Shown here piece after piece: positions 1 through 10,967 of a stretch of 46,601 nucleotides of DNA (position 1 is its first letter; the number at the start of each line of letters is the position of its first letter). The stretch lies in the NCBI GenBank assembly GCA_902600635.1, contig CACKKE010000003.1, positions 1-46,601 of the forward strand. The letters are read 5' to 3'. The notes beneath the pieces are model-generated. The model saw only the letters and a program-made list of their open reading frames with translations, was not told the origin of the DNA and did not search any database. A program made the position numbers and the translations under genes. This DNA comes from an uncultured Pelagibacteraceae bacterium (GTDB taxonomy: Bacteria > Pseudomonadota > Alphaproteobacteria > Pelagibacterales > Pelagibacteraceae).

Positions 1-1499
1 AAAATTATACAGACAAAAGTGAGGTTATTAATGAATATATTCCACAAGAAGAAATTAAAAATTTAATCCAAGAAGATTTACCTTTTATAAAAGCTGACGA
101 AATAAAAAAAACTGAAATACAAAAATTTAAATTACCTAGCCTAGATTTACTTAAAATTCCATCTAAAAAGGAAAGAGAAAATTCTGAAAAAAATCAATCA
201 AGCAATCCTGAATTTTTAGAAAAAATATTATTAGATTTTGGTGTTAATGGAAAAATCAAAAAAATAAGTCACGGACCAGTTGTTACATTGAATGAATTTG
301 AACCTGCTGCTGGCGTAAAGGTTTCGAAAATTATAAATCTATCTGACGATATCGCGAGAAATACTAGTTCTGAGTCAGCCAGAATTTCAACCATTCCAGG
401 AAGTAACACTGTTGGAATTGAATTACCTAATTCATCAAGAGAAAATGTTTATTTGAGTGAGATTTTAAATAACTCCGACTTTAAGAAAAAAGAAATTAAA
501 TTACCGATTGCTTTAGGTAAAAGTATTTCTGGAAATCCAATAGTTGGCGATTTATCTTCAATGCCTCATTTGTTGATAGCTGGAACAACTGGATCTGGAA
601 AGTCAGTTTGCATAAACACAATAATATTGTCACTCCTTTACCGTCATACTCCTGAGAGATGTAAATTTATTTTGATTGATCCTAAAATGCTTGAACTATC
701 AACGTATGAAGGTGTGCCTCATCTTTTGTGTCCAGTGATAACTGAGGCAAAAAAAGCTGCCTCAGTTTTAGGCTGGGTGGTTAAAGAGATGGAAAGTAGA
801 TACAGACTTATGACTAAAGAAGGAGTTAGAAATATAGATGGTTACAACTCAAAACATAAACTTCCAATGCCCTATATAGTCGTAGTGGTCGATGAAATGT
901 CAGATTTGATGTTGGTTGCAGGAAAAGAAATTGAAAACTATATTCAAAAATTATCTCAAATGGCAAGGGCAGCTGGAATACACATTATCATGGCTACTCA
1001 AAGACCGAGTGTTGACGTTATTACAGGAACAATTAAAGCAAACTTTCCTACACGAATATCTTTCCAAGTGACATCTAAAATAGATAGTAGAACCATATTA
1101 GGGGAGCAAGGTGCTGAACAATTATTAGGTAAAGGTGATATGTTGTATATGTCATCTGCTAACAGAGTTGTAAGAATACATGCGCCATTTGTATCTGACA
1201 ATGAGATTGAAAATATTAACAATTCTCTAAGATCCCAAGCAGAACCGGATTATGTGGACGAAATTCTGAATTTTGCAGATGAAAAAGAAGTGGGTGATGG
1301 ATCAAAAAATATGGGCGATAAAGATGAGCTTTATCAAACAGCTGTGGAAATCATAAAATCTGAAGGGAAAGCATCAACGTCTTTTTTACAAAGAAAACTA
1401 CAAATTGGATATAATCGAGCAGCAAGAATAATTGATATGATGGAAGAAGAGGGAATTGTGAGTAAGGCCAATCATGTAGGAAAACGTGATGTTCTTTGA
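1..1499 (+). CDS. ftsK: DNA translocase FtsK, C-terminal part (5' truncated by window edge)
   Basis: Frame is open from base 3 through the listed ORF; Walker A GTTGSGKSVCIN, Walker B VVVVDEMSDLM, ATQRPSVDVITG and a C-terminal winged-helix gamma domain (LQRKLQIGYNRAARIIDMMEEEGIV). Confidence 0.97.
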   Translation, partial: NYTDKSEVINEYIPQEEIKNLIQEDLPFIKADEIKKTEIQKFKLPSLDLLKIPSKKERENSEKNQSSNPEFLEKILLDFGVNGKIKKISHGPVVTLNEFEPAAGVKVSKIINLSDDIARNTSSESARISTIPGSNTVGIELPNSSRENVYLSEILNNSDFKKKEIKLPIALGKSISGNPIVGDLSSMPHLLIAGTTGSGKSVCINTIILSLLYRHTPERCKFILIDPKMLELSTYEGVPHLLCPVITEAKKAASVLGWVVKEMESRYRLMTKEGVRNIDGYNSKHKLPMPYIVVVVDEMSDLMLVAGKEIENYIQKLSQMARAAGIHIIMATQRPSVDVITGTIKANFPTRISFQVTSKIDSRTILGEQGAEQLLGKGDMLYMSSANRVVRIHAPFVSDNEIENINNSLRSQAEPDYVDEILNFADEKEVGDGSKNMGDKDELYQTAVEIIKSEGKASTSFLQRKLQIGYNRAARIIDMMEEEGIVSKANHVGKRDVL

Positions 1500-2047
1500 T
1501 GATTAGTAAATTAATTTTTTTATTTCTTTTGTTTTCAATTGTTGAGGCTTCAGCAAATGTTAAACAAAAAATTATTCAAAATTTAGAAACTACTAATAAC
1601 TTGACATTTAACTTTGAGCAAAACATTAATGGTAAAACGGAAAACGGCCATTGTGCTCTTTTATATCCACAAAAAATTTTTTGTAAATATAATTTGAAAA
1701 ATAAAAAAATTTTAGTTTCCAATGGAAAATCTATAGTCATTAAAACTAAAAGTAGCTATTACCTATATCCCCTTAAACGAACACCATTAAATTTAATATT
1801 AAATAAAGAATTTTTAATTAATAAGATCGAAAATTTGAATGAAAGAATCCTAGATAATAAATTTATAAATTTTAAGTTTTTTGAAGAAGATTTCGAGGTG
1901 AATATTTTCTTTGATTATAAAACTCTTAATTTGATCGGTTGGCAAACTAAAGATATTTATCAAAATCTTAGTATCACTTTTTTAGACTCGGTTAAAAAAA
2001 ACCAAAAATTAAATAGTAATTTATTTATTTTACCTGAACAAAATTAA
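1496..2047 (+). CDS. lolA: Outer-membrane lipoprotein carrier protein LolA-like
   Basis: N-terminal signal peptide; LolA-like pattern (NLTFNFEQNINGKTENGHCALLYPQKIFCKY, SYYLYPLKRTPLNLIL); directly downstream of ftsK. Confidence 0.8.
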   Translation: MMISKLIFLFLLFSIVEASANVKQKIIQNLETTNNLTFNFEQNINGKTENGHCALLYPQKIFCKYNLKNKKILVSNGKSIVIKTKSSYYLYPLKRTPLNLILNKEFLINKIENLNERILDNKFINFKFFEEDFEVNIFFDYKTLNLIGWQTKDIYQNLSITFLDSVKKNQKLNSNLFILPEQN

Positions 2048-2547
2048 ATTGAAACAGACTCTGTTTTATAGATTCTCATGCCCCTTGAAATATAATTATT
2101 TAATGCATTTTTATGATCTAAAGAGCAAGTGTGCACCCAGACTCTATTAGTATTTTCAGAAAAAGAATTTTTTATAGCTGATGTTAAAAGGTAAGAGCCT
2201 AATTTTTTATTTTGATATTCTTTGAGCAAACCAAGATAAGCAATTTCTGTCTCCTTTTTTTCCTCATGGAAAATAAGTTCAAAATATCCAGCCATATCGT
2301 TAGCTTTTTTAAGAATATAAGTTTTTACCTTTTGATCTGAAATATATTCCATCCATTGTTTATCTGTCCAAACTAATCGATCTGTCCATCGATGTTCTTT
2401 ACCGATACTTTTATAGAAAAACTTATTTATTTGAAAATCTGCTGGATCACTAAGATCAATTAAACAGTCATCCGGAGAAAATTTAGATTTTTTTAAGTCT
2501 TTAAGTGAATTAATTTCTAAATAATTTCTCTCAACTTTAGTACTCAC
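2044..2547 (-). CDS. GNAT-family N-acetyltransferase
   Basis: GNAT pattern AGYFELIFHEEKKETEIAYLGLLKEYQNKKLGSYLLTSAI. Confidence 0.82.
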   Translation of the reverse strand: MSTKVERNYLEINSLKDLKKSKFSPDDCLIDLSDPADFQINKFFYKSIGKEHRWTDRLVWTDKQWMEYISDQKVKTYILKKANDMAGYFELIFHEEKKETEIAYLGLLKEYQNKKLGSYLLTSAIKNSFSENTNRVWVHTCSLDHKNALNNYISRGMRIYKTESVSI

Positions 2548-2909
2548 TCCACCATCTTTCCAACTTTTTCACCTCCAAATAGATGAAAATGTAAATGAGG
2601 TACTTCTTGACCACCGTGTTCAGATATATTAGCTAAAGCACGATAACCTTTACCGCCGTCTACTGATATACCAAGTTTTTTTGCAACAATATTAATACCC
2701 TTTAATAAACCCACCATTTCCTCTGGGGAGGCGTTTTGACTAAAATCATCAAGGTCAATATATTTTCCTTTCGGTATTACCAGCGCATGAATTTTTTTTT
2801 GTGGATTAATATCATGAAATGACAAAACGTGATCATCCTCGTAAATCTTTTTACAAGGAATTTCCCCTCTTAAGATTTTAGCAAAAATATTATTATCATC
2901 GTAACTCAT
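2544..2909 (-). CDS. HIT-family (HinT-like) protein
   Basis: HIT motif HGGQEVPHLHFHLFGG; N-terminal IFAKILRGEIPCKKIYEDD. Confidence 0.95.
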   Translation of the reverse strand: MSYDDNNIFAKILRGEIPCKKIYEDDHVLSFHDINPQKKIHALVIPKGKYIDLDDFSQNASPEEMVGLLKGINIVAKKLGISVDGGKGYRALANISEHGGQEVPHLHFHLFGGEKVGKMVE

Positions 2910-3178
2910 TTTTTTCTTTTATTGAGTTCTTCCATTACATCCTCAATTTTCAGATCATTTGCTTCTAGATACATTACCAAATGATAAAAAACATCAGCTG
3001 CTTCATGAATTTTATTTGAATTTTTTTCTACTGCCTCAATAAGTTCATTAATTTCTTCTAGGATCTTTTCCTTACTCAAAGATTTATCACCAAGTAATTT
3101 ATTAGTGTAAGAACCATCTACTGGAGTTTTTTTCCGTTCTCTTGCAAGATTAAATAAGCTTTCTAAAGTATTAAGCAT
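2906..3178 (-). CDS. hisE: Phosphoribosyl-ATP pyrophosphatase
   Basis: Small MazG-like protein (KILEEINELIEAVEK...EAADVFYHLVMYLE) at the end of the his cluster. Confidence 0.93.
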   Translation of the reverse strand: MLNTLESLFNLARERKKTPVDGSYTNKLLGDKSLSKEKILEEINELIEAVEKNSNKIHEAADVFYHLVMYLEANDLKIEDVMEELNKRKK

Positions 3179-3179
3179 G

Positions 3180-3935
3180 TTAAATTCTAACAGGTATTCC
3201 TTTTGAGTCCAAATAATCCTTAGCTTCTTTTACCGAGTGTTTTCCATAATGAAATATAGATGCTGCCAAAACTGCACTAGCTTTTCCTAATTTAATTCCA
3301 TCCACTAGGTGATCTAAATTTCCCACCCCACCAGATGCAATAACTGGAATATTCACTTTTGATGAAATTTTTGACATGAGATCAATATCATAACCTACTT
3401 GTGTTCCATCTCTATCCATAGAAGTTACTAATAACTCCCCTGCACCGTTTTTTTCCATTTGTTCAGCATACTCTAAAGCGTCAATACCACTATTATTTCT
3501 TCCTCCGTGAGTAAACACTTCCCATTTATCTCCATTTTTTTTAGCATCGATTGCAACTACAATACACTGAGACCCAAATTTTTTTGAACTATCGATAACA
3601 ACTTTTGAATTTTCAACTGCTGCAGTGTTTATTGAAACTTTATCAGCGCCACAATTAAGTAATTTGTTAATATCCTCAACACTTCTGACACCACCTCCCA
3701 CAGTTAATGGCACAAAACACTTTTTTGAAGTTTTCTCCACAACATCATAAATTGTATCTCTATTTTCATTAGACGCAGTAATATCTAAAAAACAAATTTC
3801 ATCTGCTCCACCATCGCTATAAATTTTTGCTTGTTCCACTGGGTCCCCTGCATCCTTTAGATCAACAAAGTTTATACCCTTAACAACACGACCATTTTTT
3901 ACATCTAAACAAGGGATAATTCTATTTTTAAGCAT
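3180..3935 (-). CDS. hisF: Imidazole glycerol phosphate synthase subunit HisF
   Basis: [20 protein letters not shown]...[13 protein letters not shown]...[11 protein letters not shown]. Confidence 0.98.
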   Translation of the reverse strand: MLKNRIIPCLDVKNGRVVKGINFVDLKDAGDPVEQAKIYSDGGADEICFLDITASNENRDTIYDVVEKTSKKCFVPLTVGGGVRSVEDINKLLNCGADKVSINTAAVENSKVVIDSSKKFGSQCIVVAIDAKKNGDKWEVFTHGGRNNSGIDALEYAEQMEKNGAGELLVTSMDRDGTQVGYDIDLMSKISSKVNIPVIASGGVGNLDHLVDGIKLGKASAVLAASIFHYGKHSVKEAKDYLDSKGIPVRI

Positions 3936-4644
3936 CTTCTTTCACCAGTTCTTCTAATTTTATATCTCCGTCATAAATAGCTTTACCAACGATTATACCC
4001 TCAACATTTTCTAACTTCTTTGCTTTCTTGATGTCATCTATTGATGAAACTCCACCAGATATAATTACGGGGCAGTTTGACATTTCTGCAACTTTCATTG
4101 TTTCATTAAAATTTGGACTTTGTTTCATACCGTCTCTATTAATATCAGTATAAATTAATCTACTAACACCATAGTCGTTAATTTCTTTTAAATAATCTAA
4201 AGTTAATTGATTAGAGCTTTCTTTCCATCCAGATACTGACAAATACCCATCTTTAGCATCTAAACCTAGAGCAATATGTTTTTGAAATTTTTTACATGAT
4301 TCTTTTAAGAAATTTTTGTCTTTAATAGCAGCACTTCCCAGAATTACTTTCTCTACACCAGCATCAATGTATTTTTTAATATTATCAGAATTTCTAATAC
4401 CACCACCCACTTCAACTTTTAAATTAAATTTACCAACTATATCCTGAATAATATCTAAATTTACTATTTCACCAGTTAAAGCACCATCTAAATCAACTAT
4501 GTGTAAATTTTTAAATCCATGATCCTTAAATTTTCCTGCTTGCTCAATTGGAGACAATTCATACTCAGTCTTTTTATCAAAATCTCCTTTAACTAATCTT
4601 ACACACTTTTTATCTTTAATATCTATTGCAGGAAATATTTTCAT
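3928..4644 (-). CDS. hisA: Phosphoribosylformimino-5-aminoimidazole carboxamide ribotide isomerase
   Basis: [22 protein letters not shown]...VEVGGGIRN...[11 protein letters not shown]. Confidence 0.98.
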   Translation of the reverse strand: MKIFPAIDIKDKKCVRLVKGDFDKKTEYELSPIEQAGKFKDHGFKNLHIVDLDGALTGEIVNLDIIQDIVGKFNLKVEVGGGIRNSDNIKKYIDAGVEKVILGSAAIKDKNFLKESCKKFQKHIALGLDAKDGYLSVSGWKESSNQLTLDYLKEINDYGVSRLIYTDINRDGMKQSPNFNETMKVAEMSNCPVIISGGVSSIDDIKKAKKLENVEGIIVGKAIYDGDIKLEELVKEDA

Positions 4645-4645
4645 T

Positions 4646-5272
4646 TTACAAATTTATAAAATTATCAATTATTTTAAGCCCAATCCTATCACTCTTCTCT
4701 GGATGAAATTGAGTTCCAAAAATATTTTCTTTTTCAACAGAGCAAACAATATTTGACGAATAATCTGTTGTTGCTGAAATCACTTTTTTATCATTTGGAA
4801 CAAATTCATAACTATGAACAAAATACATGTGTGAATTATTTTCTATATCTTTAAAAATTTTACTATCTTTGACAATATTAATTTGGTTCCAACCGATATG
4901 AGGAAGTTTAAATTTTCCATTTTGATTATCTATTTTTGAAACTTTACCTGAAATCCATCCTAAGCCTTTAGTTTCAGTTTCCTCATAGCCAATATCAGCA
5001 AACATCTGCAAACCAACACAAATTCCAAGTAGAGGTTTTTTATTAGTTATTGCAAATTCATTTAAAGTATCAGTGAGACCTTTAATTTTATTCAAGGCAT
5101 CTACACAACTTTTAAATGAGCCCTGCCCTGGTAAAACTACTTTGTCACTTGATTTTATCTTATTCAAATCTGAGGTAACCTCGATAGTTACTTTATCTTT
5201 TGCAACTTCTTTAAAAGAGTTTATTACCGAGCTTATATTACCCGATTTATAATCAACAATTGTGACATTCAT
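4646..5272 (-). CDS. hisH: Imidazole glycerol phosphate synthase glutamine amidotransferase subunit HisH
   Basis: Class I amidotransferase: GICVGLQMF nucleophile motif, FGTQFHPEKS. Confidence 0.97.
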   Translation of the reverse strand: MNVTIVDYKSGNISSVINSFKEVAKDKVTIEVTSDLNKIKSSDKVVLPGQGSFKSCVDALNKIKGLTDTLNEFAITNKKPLLGICVGLQMFADIGYEETETKGLGWISGKVSKIDNQNGKFKLPHIGWNQINIVKDSKIFKDIENNSHMYFVHSYEFVPNDKKVISATTDYSSNIVCSVEKENIFGTQFHPEKSDRIGLKIIDNFINL

Positions 5273-5277
5273 TAAAC

Positions 5278-5868
5278 TTATAAAGAACCTTTTGTAGAAG
5301 GAATAGTTTTTTTATTCCTCGGATCTATTTCCAATGCAGTTCTTAAAGATCTTGCTAATCCTTTATAGCAAGACTCGATAATGTGGTGACTATTGTCCCC
5401 GTAAATATTTTCAACGTGTAGAGTAATTCCAGCAGCTTGAGAAAATGCTTGAAACCATTCTTTAAAAAGTTCTGTATCCATTTCACCAAGTTTTTCGACC
5501 TTTAGATTAACTTTCCAAATTAAATAAGGTCTATTTGAAATATCAATTGCAACACGTGATAAAGTTTCATCCATTGGGATCATCGCGTGAGCATACCTTT
5601 TGATACCAACAGATTTATTTAAAGCTTTTTTTAAAGCTTCACCAATAGCAATTCCTGTATCTTCAGTTGTGTGGTGTAGATCAATATGAGTATCTCCTTT
5701 AGCTTTTATACTCATGTCTATTGAAGAATGCTTGGATAGTTGTTCAAGCATGTGGTTTAAAAAACCTATTCCTGTGTCAATTTTGTATTTACCTTTACCG
5801 TCAATATTTAAATCAACACTAATGCTTGTTTCTTTTGTTTTCCTGCTTATTTTGCCTTTACGCTTCAT
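5278..5868 (-). CDS. hisB: Imidazoleglycerol-phosphate dehydratase
   Basis: [47 protein letters not shown]-like and [17 protein letters not shown] motifs. Confidence 0.98.
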   Translation of the reverse strand: MKRKGKISRKTKETSISVDLNIDGKGKYKIDTGIGFLNHMLEQLSKHSSIDMSIKAKGDTHIDLHHTTEDTGIAIGEALKKALNKSVGIKRYAHAMIPMDETLSRVAIDISNRPYLIWKVNLKVEKLGEMDTELFKEWFQAFSQAAGITLHVENIYGDNSHHIIESCYKGLARSLRTALEIDPRNKKTIPSTKGSL

Positions 5869-5924
5869 AATTAAAAACAGGTATACATATATTATTCAAT
5901 TATGGCAATAATACTAAACCTGGG

Positions 5925-5952
5925 CTTGAAGTATCAAATTTAGTATCCATTT
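5925..5952 (+). promoter_or_regulatory. Candidate sigma-32 (RpoH) type heat-shock promoter for hslVU
   Basis: CTTGAAG (5925-5931), 13-bp spacer, ATCCATTT (5945-5952), resembling CTTGAAA-N13-CCCCATNT; placed just upstream of hslV. Confidence 0.5.
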
Positions 5953-5959
5953 ATAAGCT

Positions 5960-6475
5960 ATGACAACGATTGTGTTAGTTAGAAAAAACAACGAAGTGGT
6001 AGTAGCTGGTGACGGCCAAGTAAGTATGGGCAATACTGTCGTAAAAAGCACTGCCTCAAAAGTCAGAAAAATTGAAAAGAGAGATGTCGTAGCTGGTTTT
6101 GCTGGATCAACAGCTGATGCATTAACTTTATTTGAAAGATTAGAAGGAAAATTAGAAAAACATGCTGGTAACTTATCTAGAGCTGCTGTGGAGTTAGCTA
6201 AAGATTGGAGAACAGATAAATATCTAAGAAGATTAGAAGCGCTAATGGCAGTCGGTGACAAGAACAATAGTTATATAATTTCAGGCACTGGTGACGTTCT
6301 AGAACCTGAGGGAGATGTTATTGGTATTGGCTCTGGTGGTAATTATGCTTTAGCTGCAGGAAAAGTCTTAATGGAAAGCAATATTTCAGCAGAAGAAGTT
6401 GCAAAAAAAGCTATAAAAGTTGCAGCTGATATCTGCGTATTCACAAATGAAAATGTCAAAGTTGAAAAAATATAA
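5960..6475 (+). CDS. hslV: ATP-dependent protease proteolytic subunit HslV
   Basis: [27 protein letters not shown]; catalytic Thr follows the initiator Met; hslU follows. Confidence 0.98.
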   Translation: MTTIVLVRKNNEVVVAGDGQVSMGNTVVKSTASKVRKIEKRDVVAGFAGSTADALTLFERLEGKLEKHAGNLSRAAVELAKDWRTDKYLRRLEALMAVGDKNNSYIISGTGDVLEPEGDVIGIGSGGNYALAAGKVLMESNISAEEVAKKAIKVAADICVFTNENVKVEKI

Positions 6476-7848
6476 TGGATAAATCAAACGTAACTCAATT
6501 ACATCCTAAAGGTGATCAGCAAAAAGAGGAAGCTTCATTAGTAAGCTCTTTGTCACCAAGAGAAATTGTTTCTGAATTAGACAGATTTGTTGTAGGTCAA
6601 AATAAAGCTAAAAGAGCAGTTGCTGTTGCCTTAAGAAACAGATGGAGAAGACAAGCTTTAAAAGGTGAAATGAGAAATGAAGTTTTGCCAAAAAATATTT
6701 TAATGATTGGACCAACTGGTGTTGGAAAAACAGAAATTTCAAGAAGACTATCTAAATTAGCAGAGGCTCCTTTTGTAAAAGTTGAGGCAACTAGATTTAC
6801 TGAGGTGGGATATGTTGGAAGAGATGTAGAACAAATTGTAAGAGATTTAATTGAAATAGCAATTTCAATGGAAAAAGTAAAAAAAAGAAAAGAAGTCTAC
6901 GCAAAAGCTCAAAAATTAGCTGAAGAAAAAGTATTAGATGCCTTAGTTGGTAAAAAAGCAAGTGCGGCTACAAGAGAAAGCTTTAGAAAAAGACTTAGAG
7001 ATGGTGATCTAGATAATAACGAGATAGAAATAGCTGTCAGCGAAAGTGGTGGTAGTAGTACATCATTTGAAATTCCTGGAATGCCTGGTGCTAATGTAGG
7101 AATGATTAATATTGGCGAGATGCTTGGAAAATCTATGGGTAAGCAGGAAAAGAAGAAGAAAATGACTGTTAAAGAATCTCATGAAATTTTAATTAATGAT
7201 GAGTCTGATAAATTAATCGAACAAGATAAAATAATTAAAGCTGCAAAGATCTCTACAGAAAATAATGGGATAGTTTTCTTAGATGAAATAGACAAAATTT
7301 CTGGAAGAACAGACAGGGTTGGCGGAGATGTATCTAGAGAAGGTGTGCAGAGAGATTTATTACCTTTAATTGAAGGAACAACAGTTAATACAAAATATGG
7401 ACCTATAAAAACTGACCATATATTATTTATTGCATCTGGTGCTTTTCAATTAGCCAAGCCTTCTGATTTACTCCCCGAGTTACAAGGAAGACTGCCAATC
7501 AGAGTTGAGCTAGAGGCTTTATCAAGTGAGGATTTCAAAAGAATTCTTAAAGAACCTGATTTTAGTTTAATTAAACAGTATGTAGCTTTGTTAAAGACTG
7601 AGAATGTTGAGCTTGAGTTTACCGAAGATGGAATTGATGCAATTGCAAATATTGCATCAGAAGTAAATGCAACTGTTGAAAATATTGGTGCTAGAAGATT
7701 ACACACAATAATTGAGAAAATCCTTGATGAAATTAGTTTTACTGCAACTGACAGATCTGGTGAAAAAATCTCAATAAATAAAGAATATATAAACAAAAAT
7801 CTTGATAATCTTGTCAAAGATACAGATCTATCAAAATTTATTTTATAA
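6475..7848 (+). CDS. hslU: ATP-dependent protease ATPase subunit HslU
   Basis: [14 protein letters not shown] Walker [27 protein letters not shown]. Confidence 0.98.
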   Translation: MDKSNVTQLHPKGDQQKEEASLVSSLSPREIVSELDRFVVGQNKAKRAVAVALRNRWRRQALKGEMRNEVLPKNILMIGPTGVGKTEISRRLSKLAEAPFVKVEATRFTEVGYVGRDVEQIVRDLIEIAISMEKVKKRKEVYAKAQKLAEEKVLDALVGKKASAATRESFRKRLRDGDLDNNEIEIAVSESGGSSTSFEIPGMPGANVGMINIGEMLGKSMGKQEKKKKMTVKESHEILINDESDKLIEQDKIIKAAKISTENNGIVFLDEIDKISGRTDRVGGDVSREGVQRDLLPLIEGTTVNTKYGPIKTDHILFIASGAFQLAKPSDLLPELQGRLPIRVELEALSSEDFKRILKEPDFSLIKQYVALLKTENVELEFTEDGIDAIANIASEVNATVENIGARRLHTIIEKILDEISFTATDRSGEKISINKEYINKNLDNLVKDTDLSKFIL

Positions 7849-8256
7849 TTTTTTTTTTAAAAAAATATAAAAAGCCCCACTGCCACCATCTTCAATTTCG
7901 GCATCAGTTATAGATTTTATTTTTTTCATTAAGCTAGAATTATTTTTAATAAAATCAGGAACAGAATTTTTTAAAATACCAAATTTCTTTGAAATATATG
8001 GGTCTTTGTCATTTTGAGAATGCAGTCCTTTACCAGTGACAATTATAATTTTGGAGACTTTTTGATCAAAACAATCAACTATAAAACTCTCAACTTTTTT
8101 GTTTGCTTCATCAAGTGTGTAACCATGAAGATCCAATGATTTAGTAATATGAAGTTTATTCTCTTTTTTTTCTAAATCTTTATTTGGTAACTTTTCATTT
8201 TTTTCCAAAAAGTCTTTCCAATCCTTTTTGTCTTTATCTGAGATATTACTGTTCAA
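7843..8256 (-). CDS. Smr-domain protein
   Basis: Smr pattern [19 protein letters not shown]...[12 protein letters not shown]...GAFYIFLKK. Confidence 0.9.
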   Translation of the reverse strand: MNSNISDKDKKDWKDFLEKNEKLPNKDLEKKENKLHITKSLDLHGYTLDEANKKVESFIVDCFDQKVSKIIIVTGKGLHSQNDKDPYISKKFGILKNSVPDFIKNNSSLMKKIKSITDAEIEDGGSGAFYIFLKKKL

Positions 8257-8853
8257 TTAAGAAAGAGTATCAACTAACTGCCAATTTGGATTATTAGTAC
8301 TTGTATCTCTTGAAAATACCCAGGTATCATAAATCTTCTTAATTTTTTCTGGGTCTCCAGAAACTATCTTTTTATCTTTATCTCTAATACAAGTGATTAC
8401 TTCACCTACAAATTCTACAGTTACCTGTAAAATTTTTCCTAAATACTTATGCTCTTTTATGTTCGCTGAATTTACTCCAATAAAAGTAATTTCGGCAAGA
8501 TGACCTCTTTTACCTCTTTCTTTTAGTGCGTTGTTAAACTGATCGTAAATTTTATTGCTTAATAAAGGCTTACTTGTTGTCAATTTATTATCACTATCAC
8601 CAAAGTCTGTAATGATAGTTTCGTATGCTATTTTAGCACCTTTTAAAAAGTCTTTTTTTGCATTTTCGTCAAAATCAGTTTTTTTATTTATTTTTGTTTC
8701 ACGATTTATATTTTTCAACATTTCCTCAAACTGGGGTGAGGCTTTTCCCTCAAAACCTGTTCTTTTTCCTAAAATTCCTCTAAGTCTTAAAAAGATGAAG
8801 CCAGCAATCATTGCTAATAAAATAATATCGATATATTCAAAACTATAATTCAT
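8257..8853 (-). CDS. Tim44-like domain protein
   Basis: N-terminal TM, FLRLRGILGKRTGFEG, C-terminal Tim44-like fold ending in DTWVFSRDTSTNNPNWQLVDT. Confidence 0.88.
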   Translation of the reverse strand: MNYSFEYIDIILLAMIAGFIFLRLRGILGKRTGFEGKASPQFEEMLKNINRETKINKKTDFDENAKKDFLKGAKIAYETIITDFGDSDNKLTTSKPLLSNKIYDQFNNALKERGKRGHLAEITFIGVNSANIKEHKYLGKILQVTVEFVGEVITCIRDKDKKIVSGDPEKIKKIYDTWVFSRDTSTNNPNWQLVDTLS

Positions 8854-8910
8854 ACACTAAACTTAATTACTATGTTGATTAATTTCAACTAACAATTACA
8901 TTAAAGACAA

Positions 8911-9336
8911 ATGAACACAGTACTTTTAGCTGTTATTTTAATCCCAATTATAGAGATTTACCTCTTTATAAAGATCGGGTCTCAAATAGGCGCTTTCAGT
9001 ACTATATTTTTAGTATTTTTTACTGCAGTTGTAGGAGTCTACTATGCCAGATACGAAGGGATTAACACCTTAAGATCTGGAATGATGCAAATAATTAAAA
9101 ATCAAATTCCAGCCCACGAATTAATTTCTGGTGCTGCAATAGCATTTGCGGCCGTTCTGTTAATCATACCAGGATTTGCAACTGACTTGATTGGTTTCCT
9201 CTTAATCGTCCCAATAACACGAAAGTTAATATTAGGAAGATTTAACAAAAAATTTGAAAATAAAGAGACAAAAAAGAGTGATTTTATTGAAGGAGAATTT
9301 GAAGATATAGAAGATGACAATGACAGAAAAATTTAA
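8911..9336 (+). CDS. fxsA: FxsA family membrane protein
   Basis: IPIIEIYLFIKIGSQIGAFSTI...LLIIPGFATDLIGFLLIVP. Confidence 0.88.
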   Translation: MNTVLLAVILIPIIEIYLFIKIGSQIGAFSTIFLVFFTAVVGVYYARYEGINTLRSGMMQIIKNQIPAHELISGAAIAFAAVLLIIPGFATDLIGFLLIVPITRKLILGRFNKKFENKETKKSDFIEGEFEDIEDDNDRKI

Positions 9337-9742
9337 AATTCTAGCAAAATACATAAAAGATATGTCAAGTGAAACACCTGATGTTGAAACTTACATATCT
9401 GCAGGAAATAACATGGGTAAATATCAATTAGATATAGATATCAAATCAATAGCACTTAAAAATAAAATGATTGAGGTTAATATAACATTAAAATTTCAAC
9501 ATAAAGACCCTCAAGTCAAAAAATCTCATTTTGAGATTGTTTACGCAGTAGCAGTAAAAATCGATGAGTCCATTAAAGAAAAAAAAGATCTAGAAAAAAT
9601 TGTTCTATGTGATGTACCTAATTCAGTTTATCCAGATTTAGAAAAATCATTTCTAGATATGATGCATAATTCTGGATACCCTAATCTCAAATTAGAAAAA
9701 AAAATTGATTTTACAAAGCTTTATTTAGAAAGATTTAATTAA
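9314..9742 (+). CDS. secB: Protein-export chaperone SecB
   Basis: YIKDMSSETP near N-terminus, LFPYARE-equivalent VYPDLEKSFLDMMHNSGYPNLKLEKKIDFTKLY; located in the conserved ppsR-maf-aroE-coaE-dnaQ-secB order. Confidence 0.87.
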   Translation: MTMTEKFKILAKYIKDMSSETPDVETYISAGNNMGKYQLDIDIKSIALKNKMIEVNITLKFQHKDPQVKKSHFEIVYAVAVKIDESIKEKKDLEKIVLCDVPNSVYPDLEKSFLDMMHNSGYPNLKLEKKIDFTKLYLERFN

Positions 9743-10401
9743 TAAAAGTTTTTTTTAAGAGACTTTTTTAAATAAATTTGATGATTTTTTATCTCCTCAG
9801 GAGAAGGTTTTATAACCTTAGTAGAATAGATAACTTTTCCAGTATTTAATTTTGAAGTTTCTTCCTCTTTATTTTTAAAATCTAAAGTTGGCTCTTTTTG
9901 ATCTATTAAATTTATATAGACTTTAGATAGCAAATCACAATCAATAAGTGCAGTATGCTGGACCCTTTTGGAGTTGTCTATTCTATATTTCTTACATAAA
10001 GCGTCCAAGCTTATTTGGGATCCTGGAAATTTATTTCTGGCTAATGATACCGTGTCTATTACTTCATTATCAATTTTGTTTTTTCCAATGATCTTTAGTT
10101 CATTATTTAAATGAGATAAATCAAACTCTGCATTATGAATTATTAATCTTTTATCTTTAATAAATCTTAGAAAATCATCAGCTATTTCTCTAAATTTCAT
10201 TTTGTCTGATAAAAAACTATCTGAATATCCATGTACTTCAAAAGCTTTCTCAGATACTTTTCTTTCAGGATTTAAATAACAATGAAATTTTTTTTTTGTT
10301 GGTATTAAATTATCTAACTCGATACACCCAATTTCTACAATCCTATGCCCCTCTTTTACTGAAAGACCAGTTGTTTCTGTATCTAAGACAATTTCTTTCA
10401 T
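9739..10401 (-). CDS. dnaQ: DNA polymerase III epsilon subunit (3'-5' exonuclease)
   Basis: DEDDh exonuclease: MKEIVLDTETTGL, HNAEFDLSHLN, HTALIDCDLLSKVY. Confidence 0.95.
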   Translation of the reverse strand: MKEIVLDTETTGLSVKEGHRIVEIGCIELDNLIPTKKKFHCYLNPERKVSEKAFEVHGYSDSFLSDKMKFREIADDFLRFIKDKRLIIHNAEFDLSHLNNELKIIGKNKIDNEVIDTVSLARNKFPGSQISLDALCKKYRIDNSKRVQHTALIDCDLLSKVYINLIDQKEPTLDFKNKEEETSKLNTGKVIYSTKVIKPSPEEIKNHQIYLKKSLKKNFY

Positions 10402-10967
10402 GCTAACTTTTTTATAATTTCCTTTACTCTAACTTTAACAGAATTTTTTTTAAAATTGTTCTTAATTATAAATTGAGACTTTTTTTTCTTTAAGACAAGT
10501 GAAAGTTGCATCTTTTTAAAGTTATTTAGTATTTCCATATTCAAATTTTTTCGTTTTTTTAATCTTTTTAAAATTTCTGATTTCTTAGACTCCACAAAAA
10601 TTAATATATCTTTTTTTTTATTAATCTTATTTTCCAATAGAAGAGGAATGTCTAATACAACAAGTTTTTTGTGTTTGTTCTTTCTTAAGAAATCATTCAT
10701 TTTTTTTCTAACTTCACGATGAACAATCTTAATAATCCTTTTCAAATTTTTCCTATTTGATAAAATTGCATCAATAATTTCTTTTTTTTCTACAGGAAAA
10801 GAATCAAAATAATTTGGGAGTTCTTTTTTTAATTTTTGAAAAACTTTTCTGTTATGTTTATAAATTTTAGCAACTTCTAAATCAGCGTTAAATACAGGAA
10901 AACCAAAACATTTAGCAATGTAAGTTTTGCCAGAACCTATATCTCCTAAAATACCTATTCTTTTCAT
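10398..10967 (-). CDS. coaE: Dephospho-CoA kinase, very lysine-rich
   Basis: GILGDIGSGKTYIAKCFG P-loop, VFNADLEVAKIY, VVLDIPLLLEN; syntenic position. Confidence 0.9.
   Translation of the reverse strand: MKRIGILGDIGSGKTYIAKCFGFPVFNADLEVAKIYKHNRKVFQKLKKELPNYFDSFPVEKKEIIDAILSNRKNLKRIIKIVHREVRKKMNDFLRKNKHKKLVVLDIPLLLENKINKKKDILIFVESKKSEILKRLKKRKNLNMEILNNFKKMQLSLVLKKKKSQFIIKNNFKKNSVKVRVKEIIKKLA

Noticed and set aside
998-1222. 74-aa minus ORF inside ftsK
   Set aside because: Antisense to strongly conserved FtsK coding sequence; no recognisable protein features.
5914-6267. 117-aa minus ORF opposite hslV
   Set aside because: Antisense to hslV; Ser/Leu/Thr-rich composition is typical of a shadow ORF.
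7446-7817. 123-aa minus ORF opposite hslU
   Set aside because: Antisense shadow of conserved hslU coding sequence.
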